14,168 bases of DNA, from contig JADHUD010000032.1 of assembly GCA_016784705.1 (NCBI GenBank), forward strand, positions 1-14,168, read 5' to 3'. Position numbers and translations under genes: made by a program. Positions within the stretch are counted from its first letter, which is position 1. Each line of letters starts with the position of its first letter. Below the pieces are notes generated by a model, which was not told the DNA's origin, did not search any database, and was given only the letters and a program-made list of their open reading frames with translations. Below are positions 1 through 7,387 of this stretch, one piece after another. The stretch is from Spirochaetia bacterium (GTDB lineage: Bacteria > Spirochaetota > Spirochaetia > JABMQR01).

Positions 1-1
1 C

Positions 2-217
2 TCCAGAAAGCAGCAGATGCTGGGGCTGCATGCTTCACAGAGGAACTGGCTTGATGAGAGCCAGAGACTGGATTCCTATCTCCAGACCATGGTTGATCAG
101 GATAGGGAAGTAGGCAGAATGTCCGGATGCTATGAGTTCGCTGAAGGCTGGATTCAGCACAATCCTCTTGGCTATGGGGATGCCGGCTTCAAACCTCTGC
201 AGGATCTATTTTGTTAG
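2..217 (+). CDS. PIG-L family deacetylase, C-terminal fragment (partial, 5' end outside window)
   Basis: An open frame runs from the window edge to a TAG at 215-217, giving 71 residues. It carries the tail typical of PIG-L/LmbE zinc deacetylases: a 'ML-x-x-H-x-SQ-x-x-WL' stretch, a helix with 'DSYL', then 'G-x-x-SG-x-x-x-FAEGW'. In this family the tail follows the Rossmann-like catalytic core, whose metal-binding AHPDDE motif lies upstream and is not visible here. Known members remove N-acetyl groups from GlcNAc-type sugars or glycan conjugates; the substrate cannot be told from this fragment. An internal ATG at 17 is not the true start, because the frame continues upstream without a stop. 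The gene ends inside the last codons of the convergent isomerase gene, a 12-bp overlap, so no terminator fits between them. The family call rests on the tail pattern only. Confidence 0.7.
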   Translation, partial: SRKQQMLGLHASQRNWLDESQRLDSYLQTMVDQDREVGRMSGCYEFAEGWIQHNPLGYGDAGFKPLQDLFC

Positions 218-1057
218 GAGTCTCTGCAAATAGGCTGCTGCTGCGGCTATATCATCTATCGGGTTTTCCCCTACTTCTCTTTCAATGGTCAGAAAGCCGT
301 TATACTTGATATTCTGCAGCGCCTTAATGTAAGCCGGCCAGTCTACAGCCCCTTCTCCAAGTGGTGTTTCATTAAAGAGTACGCCAAAGTCAAACCCGGC
401 AATCCCGCTTCTGGCAAATGCATCGTACACTTCCACCGGATCACAATCCTGCAGGTGGATCCCATCTTTTGCATGGGTATGCACAATATAATCTGCCAGA
501 ATGTAGACTCCTTTTACCGGATCCAAATTCTGTACCATTACCAAATTTGCCGGATCATAGTTCACTCCCAACCCTTTGGAGCCAATGCTGTCAAGAAATA
601 TTCTTAAAGCTTCAGGAGTTTCAGGCCCTGTTTCTATACCGAATACCACACCCCGGGATGCTGCATAATTTCCCAGCTGATAGCAAGCCCTCTGCATTAT
701 AGTATAGGTTTCAGATATTGTATCATCAGGGATTACTCCGATATGTGTGGTTACTACCGGGGTTTCCAGATCTGCTGCCAAATCCACTATTTTACATGAT
801 TGCGCAATTTTGTCCTCATTCTCATCGGCAAGCTGAAATCCGTGACCGCCTAGATCGCCGCAAAGGGCACTGAATACCAGATTATTATCATACATTTTTT
901 TCAGCAGCTGCTTACGATCTTCTGACGTCAGCGCCTGCGGTGAGAGTTCACCGGAAGGTGCGTAGCCCTGAATTCCCTGTATCCCCAGTTCAACCGATTT
1001 TTTAATTACTTCATCAATCGGGAGTTTGAAAGATTCGCTTAATACACCAATTTTCAT
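206..1057 (-). CDS. Sugar phosphate isomerase/epimerase (xylose isomerase-like TIM barrel)
   Basis: This 283-residue protein belongs to the AP-endonuclease-2/xylose-isomerase-like TIM-barrel family, which binds a divalent metal and isomerises, epimerises or dehydrates sugars and keto-polyols. The metal ligands stand where expected: Glu142 in 'FGIETGPE', Asp168 in 'NYDPANL', His193 and His195 in 'HTHAKDG', and Glu259 in 'LTIEREVGENP'. The 'PLGEGAVDW' loop near residue 233 is also characteristic. An upstream in-frame ATG at 1090 would add 11 residues, but the ATG at 1057 has AAAGGAGG at 1062-1069 and begins the usual first strand (MKIGVLSESF), so 1057 is chosen. The leader carries a hairpin touching the ribosome-binding site. 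The 3' end overlaps the convergent deacetylase gene. Substrate is unknown; the deacetylase neighbour suggests a modified sugar or glycoside. Confidence 0.85.
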   Translation of the reverse strand: MKIGVLSESFKLPIDEVIKKSVELGIQGIQGYAPSGELSPQALTSEDRKQLLKKMYDNNLVFSALCGDLGGHGFQLADENEDKIAQSCKIVDLAADLETPVVTTHIGVIPDDTISETYTIMQRACYQLGNYAASRGVVFGIETGPETPEALRIFLDSIGSKGLGVNYDPANLVMVQNLDPVKGVYILADYIVHTHAKDGIHLQDCDPVEVYDAFARSGIAGFDFGVLFNETPLGEGAVDWPAYIKALQNIKYNGFLTIEREVGENPIDDIAAAAAYLQRLLTK

Positions 1058-1059
1058 GA

Positions 1060-1084
1060 GGCCTCCTTTGGGGCCAGACCCCAA
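1060..1084 (-). promoter_or_regulatory. Hairpin abutting the ribosome-binding site of the isomerase gene
   Basis: On the minus strand, TTGGGG (1084-1079) pairs perfectly with CCCCAA (1073-1068) around a 5-base loop, and the Shine-Dalgarno AAAGGAGG (1069-1062) starts at the stem's foot. A competing 4-bp pairing, GGCC (1075-1072) with GGCC (1063-1060), would place the Shine-Dalgarno partly in a loop. The two pairings share bases and cannot form together. The stem comes from the GGGGCCAGACCCC repeat, so it may be an accidental consequence of a repeat landing here rather than an evolved switch. Confidence 0.35.
1070..1082. repeat. REP-like element GGGGCCAGACCCC, copy 1
   Basis: This 13-base near-palindrome closely resembles the GGGGTC(A/T)GACCCC elements that occur dispersed in many bacterial genomes, often around genes for REP-associated (RAYT, IS200-like) transposases. 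Here it lies between the likely promoter and the ribosome-binding site of the isomerase gene. Two further degenerate copies are in this window, at 2825 and 7388. No transposase gene is present in the window. Confidence 0.5.
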
Positions 1085-1089
1085 TTCCA

Positions 1090-1124
1090 AGTATAAGCCT
1101 AAGACGATTTTTTATAGATGTCAA
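1090..1124 (-). promoter_or_regulatory. Candidate promoter for the isomerase gene
   Basis: On the minus strand a perfect -35 hexamer, TTGACA, occupies 1124-1119. Seventeen bases further on is TAGGCT (1101-1096), a poor -10; a better -10, TATACT, sits at 1095-1090 but the gap is then 23 bases. The site lies in the 134-bp gap after the peptidase gene, so the isomerase can be transcribed on its own. The strong -35 makes the location credible, while the -10 assignment is uncertain. Confidence 0.35.
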
Positions 1125-1191
1125 ATGTTTTACGGTGTCAGAGTTCAGTATATGCAGGTAAATTCGTATATATTTTGTGATAATTTGTGCT

Positions 1192-2742
1192 TCACCTCTC
1201 TTTTTCATTAGAAACAGCATCATTCTCATTCATCTCATTCATCAAAATTATATCATCCGGGGTTACCTGCAAAGTGAAAGTTCCCTCTTTAGGGAAATCG
1301 ATTCCGGTATATGTTTCACTATGTGTAAGCTGAACCCCATCAACTACAGGATAGGTCAGCACATAAACACTGCAGTCGGTTTCAAACTCATCGGTATAAT
1401 CATTTTCAACAGGTGTAAAATCCAGTCTCAAAGAGAGTTCTGCAGGGAATTCGAAGATATGCGTATCATCAACCTGCTTATAATCCACACTATCAATCTC
1501 ATTAGTGGCTGATCGACCAAGAAGTCCTGTCTTATTGCCATCTTCATCCATAAGCACAGCTTCACTGGCCTGTTCTACAATAATCAATGCCTTTTCAGCC
1601 CTCTTCATCAACGCATGCTGGTCGGAAATCAATGCTGCCATCACATTCGGATCATGCTCATAGGTATCCTTTACATCCACAGCGAACAGATGATCTGCAT
1701 TTCGGTAGCTGCTGTTGGGGGGATCAATCCATCGAACACGCGGTTCGGTAAAACTTTCATCCAGATTTACCTCTATCAGAACAACAGCCTTGCTTACCAG
1801 GTTTTCTTCATGTTCTACACCCCAATTATTACCGGTGATCAATGTTACCCTATTCGATAGGGGATCGCTGATATATCCATAAACCAGCAGCGAGTGGTGT
1901 CTTTGGGTATTAAAATATCCGATGGATACCAGTTCACCTAAGGATATTCGATTCATGATATCGGTCAGTTCAGCCCGAAGAGCAGGTAAATCCTGCTTTA
2001 TAGTATAGTCATACCCGTTAACCATAAAGTGGTCGTACATAATATCATTCTGAAGCATATTCATTTCAGTCTGAACCGAGATATTAGTTTCCCGTATGTT
2101 ATAAATTTTACTGTAATATCTCGGAAGCAGTTCCGGGCTGCGTACATAAAGCACCTGGCTGCCTGAAAAGGCATAACATCGTCCTATACGGCCATTAAAT
2201 ATATGGTAGGTTACATTCAGCAGCAGTATGCGATCTTCTGGGTTCTGGATACCAAACCGTTTCTCTGCCCATGGAAAAAGGGCCTTTGAATAGGGTAGAA
2301 TTCCCCAATATTCACTGCGTATATTTGAAAAACGGAAATTATCCCGCCCCCAGATGAATTCGGAAAATCCAATTTCCAGTTTCCGCTGCCAGACATCATC
2401 CTCTGATTCCACAGTTATGGTTACCGGATAGATCCCTGGTGTGTAAAATGGGCTCAGAAATGTTTGGGAATGCTCCAAACCCGGAAGCAGAAAACCGGCA
2501 TCACCAACTTCGGTTTCAACACGCAATTTCGTAAGGCTTTGTGCAGGATCATCCAGAAGTAATTCAAGCAGTAACGGCGAACCGCTTCGGGAACGAAGAT
2601 CCAAGGTAAACGCTGTTTCTGCAGCACCTAGGGTTCCCTTGATTTCCATGGCTGTTAATGAGGCAATATTGGATATGCTGATACAGAGCATACAGAATAG
2701 AATATATGTATTGCTGATATATCGGGTTTTACGGTTAGTCAT
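1192..2742 (-). CDS. Exported papain-like (C1-type) cysteine peptidase candidate
   Basis: This 516-residue protein begins with a basic segment (MTNRKTR) and a hydrophobic stretch at 13-30 ending in an Ala-rich site near residue 31, so it is probably exported. The central part resembles the papain family. Residues 183-193 read NGRIGRCYAFS, matching papain's QGSCGSCWAFS around the catalytic Cys (here Cys189). Residues 282-290 read HHSLLVYGY, like papain's catalytic-His 'HAVLLVGY' strand. GNNWG at 304-308 matches the 'KNSWG' Asn motif. Papain's oxyanion Gln is Asn183 here, and the usual disulfide Cys before the active site is Ile186. About 150 residues before the core may be a beta-sandwich or pro-region, and about 200 after it are unassigned, acidic at the end. 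The start lacks a Shine-Dalgarno; Met18 or Met32 are less likely because they spoil the signal peptide. The fold call is inferred from motif order. Confidence 0.55.
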   Translation of the reverse strand: MTNRKTRYISNTYILFCMLCISISNIASLTAMEIKGTLGAAETAFTLDLRSRSGSPLLLELLLDDPAQSLTKLRVETEVGDAGFLLPGLEHSQTFLSPFYTPGIYPVTITVESEDDVWQRKLEIGFSEFIWGRDNFRFSNIRSEYWGILPYSKALFPWAEKRFGIQNPEDRILLLNVTYHIFNGRIGRCYAFSGSQVLYVRSPELLPRYYSKIYNIRETNISVQTEMNMLQNDIMYDHFMVNGYDYTIKQDLPALRAELTDIMNRISLGELVSIGYFNTQRHHSLLVYGYISDPLSNRVTLITGNNWGVEHEENLVSKAVVLIEVNLDESFTEPRVRWIDPPNSSYRNADHLFAVDVKDTYEHDPNVMAALISDQHALMKRAEKALIIVEQASEAVLMDEDGNKTGLLGRSATNEIDSVDYKQVDDTHIFEFPAELSLRLDFTPVENDYTDEFETDCSVYVLTYPVVDGVQLTHSETYTGIDFPKEGTFTLQVTPDDIILMNEMNENDAVSNEKER

Positions 2743-2808
2743 GATGTTTTTTTATACAACTCCACCGGTAAAATATCTTACAAGTATAAACAAGCAAAAC
2801 GGCAGTTC

Positions 2809-2826
2809 GATACATGGGATACATGG
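2809..2826. repeat. 9-bp tandem repeat GATACATGG x2
   Basis: Two exact head-to-tail copies of GATACATGG occupy 2809-2817 and 2818-2826. The second copy runs straight into REP-like copy 2, sharing its first G residues. This looks like slippage or an insertion-associated duplication at the edge of the REP-like element rather than a binding site. Confidence 0.6.
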
Positions 2827-2837
2827 GGCCAGACCTC
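2825..2837. repeat. REP-like element GGGGCCAGACCTC, copy 2
   Basis: The first 11 bases are identical to copy 1 at 1070; the last C-run is changed from CCCC to CCTC. It is followed by a pyrimidine stretch (TTTTCTTC). It lies in the divergent intergenic region, about 80 bp from the start of the peptidase gene. Confidence 0.5.
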
Positions 2838-3148
2838 TTTTCTTCATCATTTTTTTTCTAAAAAAAATGTAACTCCGAAGAAACTTTCACGTTTAACAAA
2901 TGGAACATTGAACAAATACAACAAATACATAATAGATTTTATTGGAAATTTTTTTAAGCTCATTCCAGAGTTGTTCCATTATTTATTTATCTTTACTTGA
3001 GAGAATTGCTCATGATATACTAATAATTCATTTGCTGCTGATTATAAGACATAAGATTTAAGTAAGTGCTTTAAAAAATCCAGTACTCCTCGCCCTACTA
3101 AAAAAATTTTACAAAACAGTCTGGAAAACGCAGCACTTTATTATTTAC

Positions 3149-3178
3149 TTGTTTGGAATATCATTTCACTATGATATT
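3149..3178 (+). promoter_or_regulatory. Candidate promoter with overlapping operator-like inverted repeat
   Basis: TTGTTT at 3149-3154 and TGATAT at 3172-3177 are 17 bases apart and could be -35 and -10 hexamers for the envelope operon starting at 3212. Alternatively, TATGAT at 3170-3175 gives 15-base spacing. Between and over them lies a perfect 8-bp inverted repeat: AATATCAT (3157-3164), a 6-base spacer, and ATGATATT (3171-3178). A dimeric repressor bound there would block polymerase. The region is AT-rich, so chance cannot be excluded. Confidence 0.4.
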
Positions 3179-3211
3179 TATCGAATTTTTTTATCTAAGA
3201 GGAGAATACTT

Positions 3212-4102
3212 ATGTTTAAAAAGCTGCTGATAGGTTTGATACTTGTTCTGCTTTGTTTTAGCACCTTATTTGCAAGTGATGAAGCCCTGGAATTTGCCCT
3301 GTTTAAACGGACCGTTGCACCGGTCATGAAATGGGGTGAAAACGGAGTTCTTACAATTCCCAAAGCGTCACCAATTGGCCGACTTAAAACTTATGTCGGA
3401 ATATTCGGCCAGCAGGCGGGGTATTTAAATGGACTTAATCTGTACCTCACCTCAGCGACGGTGATGGTTGGTTCTTCAGCAGATGTGGAGCTTGGTTATA
3501 CCCGTCGTCAATTGATCTGGGAGGATTTTTATTTTACCGACATGGCAATGGATACAATACATTTAAAAACCAGAGTTCTGGATTTTGGAAAAGATGTAAT
3601 GCCTTCAGTTTCAGTGGGTATGAATGGAGTCTCTCTGGTAGACAACACTTTCACCAATCAGAATGACATTCTATTTAATCCCTATGTGGTTGCTACATCA
3701 TATATTGAAATTTTACCGAATATACTGGAACTGGATATTACAGTAATGGCTGAAACAATAATGAGTGACGGCAAATTCGGCATACCCCAGTTCAGTTTGG
3801 GTGCAGACGCTCACCTCTTCAATATGTTCTATGTCTTTGGTGAAATGCAGGGACTGCAAGTAGATTTAGCAAACTTTGACATAACCAAATCAACAAATGA
3901 GATGGTTAATATTGGTGCAAAAGTAAAAATAGGATGGGTCAGTGTCGGACTTGGAATGTTTAATATTGTTCGAGACACTACAGAAGGTGAAGATATCATT
4001 GATAACATTTCATCTTCTACATTCAATATAGAAAGTGCCAAATATATGGCCAGTGTTGTGGTTGAGGTTCCATTGACCACGTTCATTCCGAGCGAAAATT
4101 AA
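3212..4102 (+). CDS. Exported protein of unknown function, possible outer-membrane beta-barrel
   Basis: The product has 296 residues and a clear Sec signal peptide: MFKK, a hydrophobic core at 5-20, and a cleavage site after Ala21 (LFA/SD). The mature part alternates hydrophobic and polar residues in short strands rich in Gly, Tyr, Phe and Val with no long hydrophobic helix, as in small outer-membrane barrels. I recognise no named family. An in-frame start at 3149 would place the signal peptide 21 residues inside; the ATG at 3212 has AAGAGGAG at 3197-3204 and opens directly with the signal peptide, so it is preferred. It is the first gene of a two-gene operon: the lipoprotein gene starts 13 bp after its stop, with the Shine-Dalgarno overlapping the TAA. 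The pairing suggests an envelope complex, but no function can be assigned. Confidence 0.7.
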   Translation: MFKKLLIGLILVLLCFSTLFASDEALEFALFKRTVAPVMKWGENGVLTIPKASPIGRLKTYVGIFGQQAGYLNGLNLYLTSATVMVGSSADVELGYTRRQLIWEDFYFTDMAMDTIHLKTRVLDFGKDVMPSVSVGMNGVSLVDNTFTNQNDILFNPYVVATSYIEILPNILELDITVMAETIMSDGKFGIPQFSLGADAHLFNMFYVFGEMQGLQVDLANFDITKSTNEMVNIGAKVKIGWVSVGLGMFNIVRDTTEGEDIIDNISSSTFNIESAKYMASVVVEVPLTTFIPSEN

Positions 4103-4115
4103 GGAGGTGGCAAAT

Positions 4116-5708
4116 ATGAAAACCAAACGAATTATTGCGCTGATTCTTGTAATAGTAAGTATAGGACTTCTGGCCTCCTGTGAGATGATAACAGATTTTA
4201 TCGACTCCAGAACGCGTCCGATCCCCCTTATTCAAATCTACAACTCAAATTTTGAGAAAACACTCAAAATGATTCCGAATGATACCCTCTATGTAAAAGT
4301 TCAGGGTCTTGAACCAGATAAAGAGTACACTATTCAATGTCTTGATCCTCAGGACAATGTAATTACCGAACTCATTGTTGAATCCAATGCAGAAGGTATT
4401 ATTGATCCCAGTCCGATATGGTATGATATTGGATTCAGAATGGATCCTGACACAGGACTAATGTCTTTAGCCGCTGAGGATGTAACTCTGAAAGCTTTTC
4501 ACATCAGAGTAGCTGATAATGAAGCAACTGCCCGCGGTAATACAGATTTTCGGCTGCCCTTCTTTTTTATAAGTTCTAATGACAACTATGAACGGCCGCA
4601 GCCAATCGTTATGGCCGGGAAGCAAGTAGGTGGAACATTTACCATGGAGAATGCTTTTTACTCCGATCAGACAGATCCATTACCGGAGGATGAAGCGTAT
4701 GAGGAGGGAACACCTTTAACCAATAAACTCTATGTTGATGTTGCCCAGATGACAGCTTTAATTGAAGGGGCAGCAGGCTTAGATCATGACGTGCGTATCT
4801 GGATTCTTCCTCATACTGGTGAAAATTTTTCGGTAGGTGAAAGAATTGTTGACAATGCACTCTTCTACATTGATTTTACCGTAGATGAATTGATGAATGA
4901 TGTAGAAGGGGTTCATATTCCCTGGCCGGCTGAGGAACCGATTAATGCTGAGGATGTTGAATCTATTGCAAATCAGCCTTTGATTCCCAGCTGGGCGGAA
5001 AACCGGGCTTTCAGTGTTTTCCTGGATATGAGGGATAGCGGTACAAGCGGCATATATCAAGTTCTTAAAGAGGGTTTTGAATCATTCTACCTTGACAGTA
5101 TTGATGGTAATGGAGTGGCCGGTTTTATTGTTAAGCCACCACCACCAGATCCGGCAGATTATATCTCTCTACAACTAGCATCAGGCGGTGTCTTCAGTGG
5201 ACGATATGAATCCTACATATATAATGGAAGTACTTATTACCGCTATGTTTATGATTACGATTATAGAGATACATTTATAAAGAGCGGGACAGACACAAAA
5301 TACTCCTATTACAGCGGTAGTTATATCTACTGGGGTAAGGGGATAAAAGTTATCTGGAATCCCTACAGAACACCAGCAGGATGGCAGGCTAGCGGGCATG
5401 AGATGCCCAGTAGTTTCTGGGGACGTTATGTCGATGTATATGTAGTTGATGCTGAGAATTTTAATCTTGATATTGATGAAAACCCATTAATTCCTGCAAC
5501 TGGCACACGTATTAGTCGTATTCCAGTTCAGTATGGATGCTACAACGGTTATTATCAGCAAACTATCTGGCGGGCTCCAATGCTCCCTGGAAAATATTTT
5601 CTGATCGTTGATATGGATATGAACGGCCTGCTCACGGATAATGATCTTGTCGATGATATAAAATCTGCTACAGATACCGAAGACTGGGGATTCAGTGTTA
5701 TAGACTAA
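4116..5708 (+). CDS. Large lipoprotein of unknown function with Tyr-rich segment and EF-hand-like loop
   Basis: The product has 530 residues. It starts with MKTKR, a hydrophobic core and the lipobox LASC, so Cys22 is the likely lipid-anchored residue. The early mature part, around residues 55-75, looks like an Ig-like domain ('LYVKVQGLEPDKEYTI'). Residues 344-347 are four consecutive Pro, dividing the protein into two parts. The segment at about 367-407 is strikingly Tyr-rich, with 14 Tyr in 42 residues. Near the C-terminus, residues 499-511 read DMDMNGLLTDNDL, a pattern of spaced acidic residues like an EF-hand or dockerin calcium loop. The ATG at 4116 is chosen because AAGGAGG lies at 4101-4107, eight bases upstream; the GTG at 4107 lies within that Shine-Dalgarno. 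It is the second gene of the envelope operon and is followed by a strong terminator. The family is not recognised. Confidence 0.75.
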   Translation: MKTKRIIALILVIVSIGLLASCEMITDFIDSRTRPIPLIQIYNSNFEKTLKMIPNDTLYVKVQGLEPDKEYTIQCLDPQDNVITELIVESNAEGIIDPSPIWYDIGFRMDPDTGLMSLAAEDVTLKAFHIRVADNEATARGNTDFRLPFFFISSNDNYERPQPIVMAGKQVGGTFTMENAFYSDQTDPLPEDEAYEEGTPLTNKLYVDVAQMTALIEGAAGLDHDVRIWILPHTGENFSVGERIVDNALFYIDFTVDELMNDVEGVHIPWPAEEPINAEDVESIANQPLIPSWAENRAFSVFLDMRDSGTSGIYQVLKEGFESFYLDSIDGNGVAGFIVKPPPPDPADYISLQLASGGVFSGRYESYIYNGSTYYRYVYDYDYRDTFIKSGTDTKYSYYSGSYIYWGKGIKVIWNPYRTPAGWQASGHEMPSSFWGRYVDVYVVDAENFNLDIDENPLIPATGTRISRIPVQYGCYNGYYQQTIWRAPMLPGKYFLIVDMDMNGLLTDNDLVDDIKSATDTEDWGFSVID

Positions 5709-5745
5709 TCCGATTATTTTAGGTTTAATCTTAGATTCTTCTATT

Positions 5746-5780
5746 GACCACCGTAATATTTCTACGGTGGTCTTTTTTTT
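5746..5780 (+). terminator. Rho-independent terminator of the envelope operon
   Basis: A perfect 10-bp stem (GACCACCGTA at 5746-5755 with TACGGTGGTC at 5763-5772) has a 7-base loop and is followed immediately by eight T residues (5773-5780). It lies 37 bp after the lipoprotein stop codon and separates this operon from pyruvate kinase. Confidence 0.95.
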
Positions 5781-5862
5781 ATCAGTAAAAAGATGCCAAC
5801 ATCCTGTTACCGATCCCTCTATTTCCTGATTATGAATTCTTTCGTGTCAATTTACACCAACA

Positions 5863-5887
5863 AACATCAATTAATTAATTAAATGTT
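5863..5887. promoter_or_regulatory. AT-rich near-palindrome upstream of pyruvate kinase
   Basis: AACAT (5863-5867) and ATGTT (5883-5887) flank the self-complementary core AATTAATTAATT (5869-5880), with one extra base on the left and two on the right. The right arm overlaps the putative -35 at 5886. It could be an operator or an UP-element-like AT tract; sequence alone does not decide. Confidence 0.35.
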
Positions 5888-5914
5888 GCGCATACCTGTA
5901 AGGTACCCTATGAT
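5886..5914 (+). promoter_or_regulatory. Candidate pyruvate kinase promoter
   Basis: TTGCGC (5886-5891) and TATGAT (5909-5914) are separated by exactly 17 bases. The spacer contains a perfect 5-bp inverted repeat, TACCT-GTA-AGGTA (5893-5905). A transcript starting about seven bases after the -10 would begin at or next to the Shine-Dalgarno (AGGAGG, 5921-5926), leaving a leader of only about 11 bases. That is unusually short, so an additional upstream promoter is possible. Confidence 0.5.
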
Positions 5915-5931
5915 TGAGGTAGGAGGTCATC

Positions 5932-7386
5932 ATGAAAAAGATGTCAACCAATGCTAAAATCGTTGCTACCATAGGTCCTGCCTCACGGAATTATGAAACT
6001 ATCTACAACATAATCCAAGCCGGAGCACGGGCAATACGGCTTAATTTCAGCCATGACTCTGTCGCTGAACATCAGCAGAGTGTCGACTGGGCACGGAAAG
6101 CCTCTAAGAATCTGGATGTGCCAGTTGCAATCTTTCAGGATCTTCAAGGTCCGAAAGTCCGGGTGGGAAATCTAGCCCAACCCTCCATTGAGATTGAAAA
6201 AGGCGATAAACTTATCATCACAACTGAACCCTGTGAGGGGTCAAAAGAGAAAATCAGTATCGACTACCCCTATCTCCATGAAGAGGTAGTTCCAGGAAAC
6301 AGAATTCTGATAGATGATGGCCTTATATTGTTAAAGGTAGTATCAGTTGTCGGCAGGGATATAGAGACAGTGGTCAAAGACGGTGGAATTGTCAAGCCGA
6401 GAAAGGGCGTAAACCTTCCAGATGTCACTCTTCACCATCTCTCCTCTTATACAAAAAAAGATATGTCAGACATGGCTTTTGCTTTTGAAAACGAGCTTGA
6501 TTACATTGCACTTTCGTTTGTACGCAGTGCAGCTGATGTGCGGGCTCTGAAAGATTTGATGCTGGCAACCTATGGAAGAATGATTCCCATCATCTCAAAA
6601 ATAGAAAAACCTGAGGCTGTGAAGGATATAGATGCCATTATCAACGAATCGGGAGCAATCATGATTGCCCGTGGGGATTTGGGTGTTGAGACCTCTCCTG
6701 AAGAGGTTCCGGTAATTCAGAAATCACTGATCCGCGCCTGTAATCTGGCAGGAATACCGGTTATTACCGCTACACAGATGCTGGAGTCAATGATTCAGAA
6801 CGCACGTCCAACACGGGCTGAGGCAGGAGATGTGGCAAATGCGATTCTTGACGGTAGCAGCGCTGTTATGCTTTCTGGTGAGACTGCCGCCGGGTTATAT
6901 CCTCAGCGCACAGTTGAAATAATGCAGCGTATTATTGTGCATACTGAGGCCAGTCTTGAGTATAAGCGGTTAGTGCTGGGTCAGCGCCTTAACCGTGAAG
7001 ATATTGAACTAAAAAGAATAAAGAGTACCACTGAAGCTGTGGGTTCGGCAACCCGCGAGCTGGCATTGGCTATCAAGGCCTCATATATCGCCTGCTTCAC
7101 CTACTCCGGCGGATCCGCTAAATTGATATCCAAGTTTCGTCCCGGCATACCCATCGTCGGATTCAGTCCGATCTTACAGACTGTTCAGCGGCTTGCCCTT
7201 GCCTGGGGAGTTAATCCGGTTCATATTGCTGATCTTGTTTCGCTGGAGACCCTCCTGGCTCGTGCTCCGGATTATCTCAAAGAGCAGGGTTTTGTTAAGC
7301 AAGGAGATACTATTGTTGTGACAGCGGGTGTCCCTGTCGGCAGTCCCGGGAAAACCAATCTGATTAAGGTAGTTGAGATTGATTAA
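5932..7386 (+). CDS. pyk: Pyruvate kinase (K+-independent sequence type)
   Basis: The product has 484 residues, the normal length for bacterial pyruvate kinase, which converts phosphoenolpyruvate and ADP to pyruvate and ATP in the cytoplasm. Visible motifs: 'KIVATIGPAS' at 9-18; 'RLNFSH' at 36-41 (nucleotide and cation site); the lid B domain from about 76 to 165; the active-site signature 'ISKIEKPEAV' at 221-230 with catalytic Lys223; 'ARGDLGVE' at 246-253; 'ATQMLESM' at 280-287; and the allosteric C domain from about 365. At 70-75 the protein reads DLQGPK, so the position equal to rabbit Glu117 is Lys75; family studies link Lys there to activity without K+. The start is supported by AGGAGG at 5921-5926. 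The neighbouring lipoprotein genes follow 63 bp later, so partial cotranscription is possible. Confidence 0.97.
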   Translation: MKKMSTNAKIVATIGPASRNYETIYNIIQAGARAIRLNFSHDSVAEHQQSVDWARKASKNLDVPVAIFQDLQGPKVRVGNLAQPSIEIEKGDKLIITTEPCEGSKEKISIDYPYLHEEVVPGNRILIDDGLILLKVVSVVGRDIETVVKDGGIVKPRKGVNLPDVTLHHLSSYTKKDMSDMAFAFENELDYIALSFVRSAADVRALKDLMLATYGRMIPIISKIEKPEAVKDIDAIINESGAIMIARGDLGVETSPEEVPVIQKSLIRACNLAGIPVITATQMLESMIQNARPTRAEAGDVANAILDGSSAVMLSGETAAGLYPQRTVEIMQRIIVHTEASLEYKRLVLGQRLNREDIELKRIKSTTEAVGSATRELALAIKASYIACFTYSGGSAKLISKFRPGIPIVGFSPILQTVQRLALAWGVNPVHIADLVSLETLLARAPDYLKEQGFVKQGDTIVVTAGVPVGSPGKTNLIKVVEID

Positions 7387-7387
7387 T

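Larger units (their letters stand above)
2743..3211. other. AT-rich divergent intergenic region
   Basis: This 469-bp stretch separates two divergently transcribed genes for exported proteins and should hold both promoters. It contains a 9-bp tandem repeat and REP-like copy 2 at 2809-2837, an oligo-T/oligo-A tract around 2850-2868, three AACAAAT words near 2895-2925, a 9-bp inverted repeat (AATGGAACA at 2899-2907 and its complement at 2972-2980), and a promoter/operator candidate at 3149-3178. Open frames crossing it are short and show no protein-like features, so no gene is called. Confidence 0.6.

Noticed and set aside
2899..2980. 9-bp inverted repeat AATGGAACA / TGTTCCATT with a 64-base spacer
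   Set aside because: The spacer is long and AT-rich, no mobile element lies between the arms, and one such match in 469 bp of skewed sequence is not compelling.
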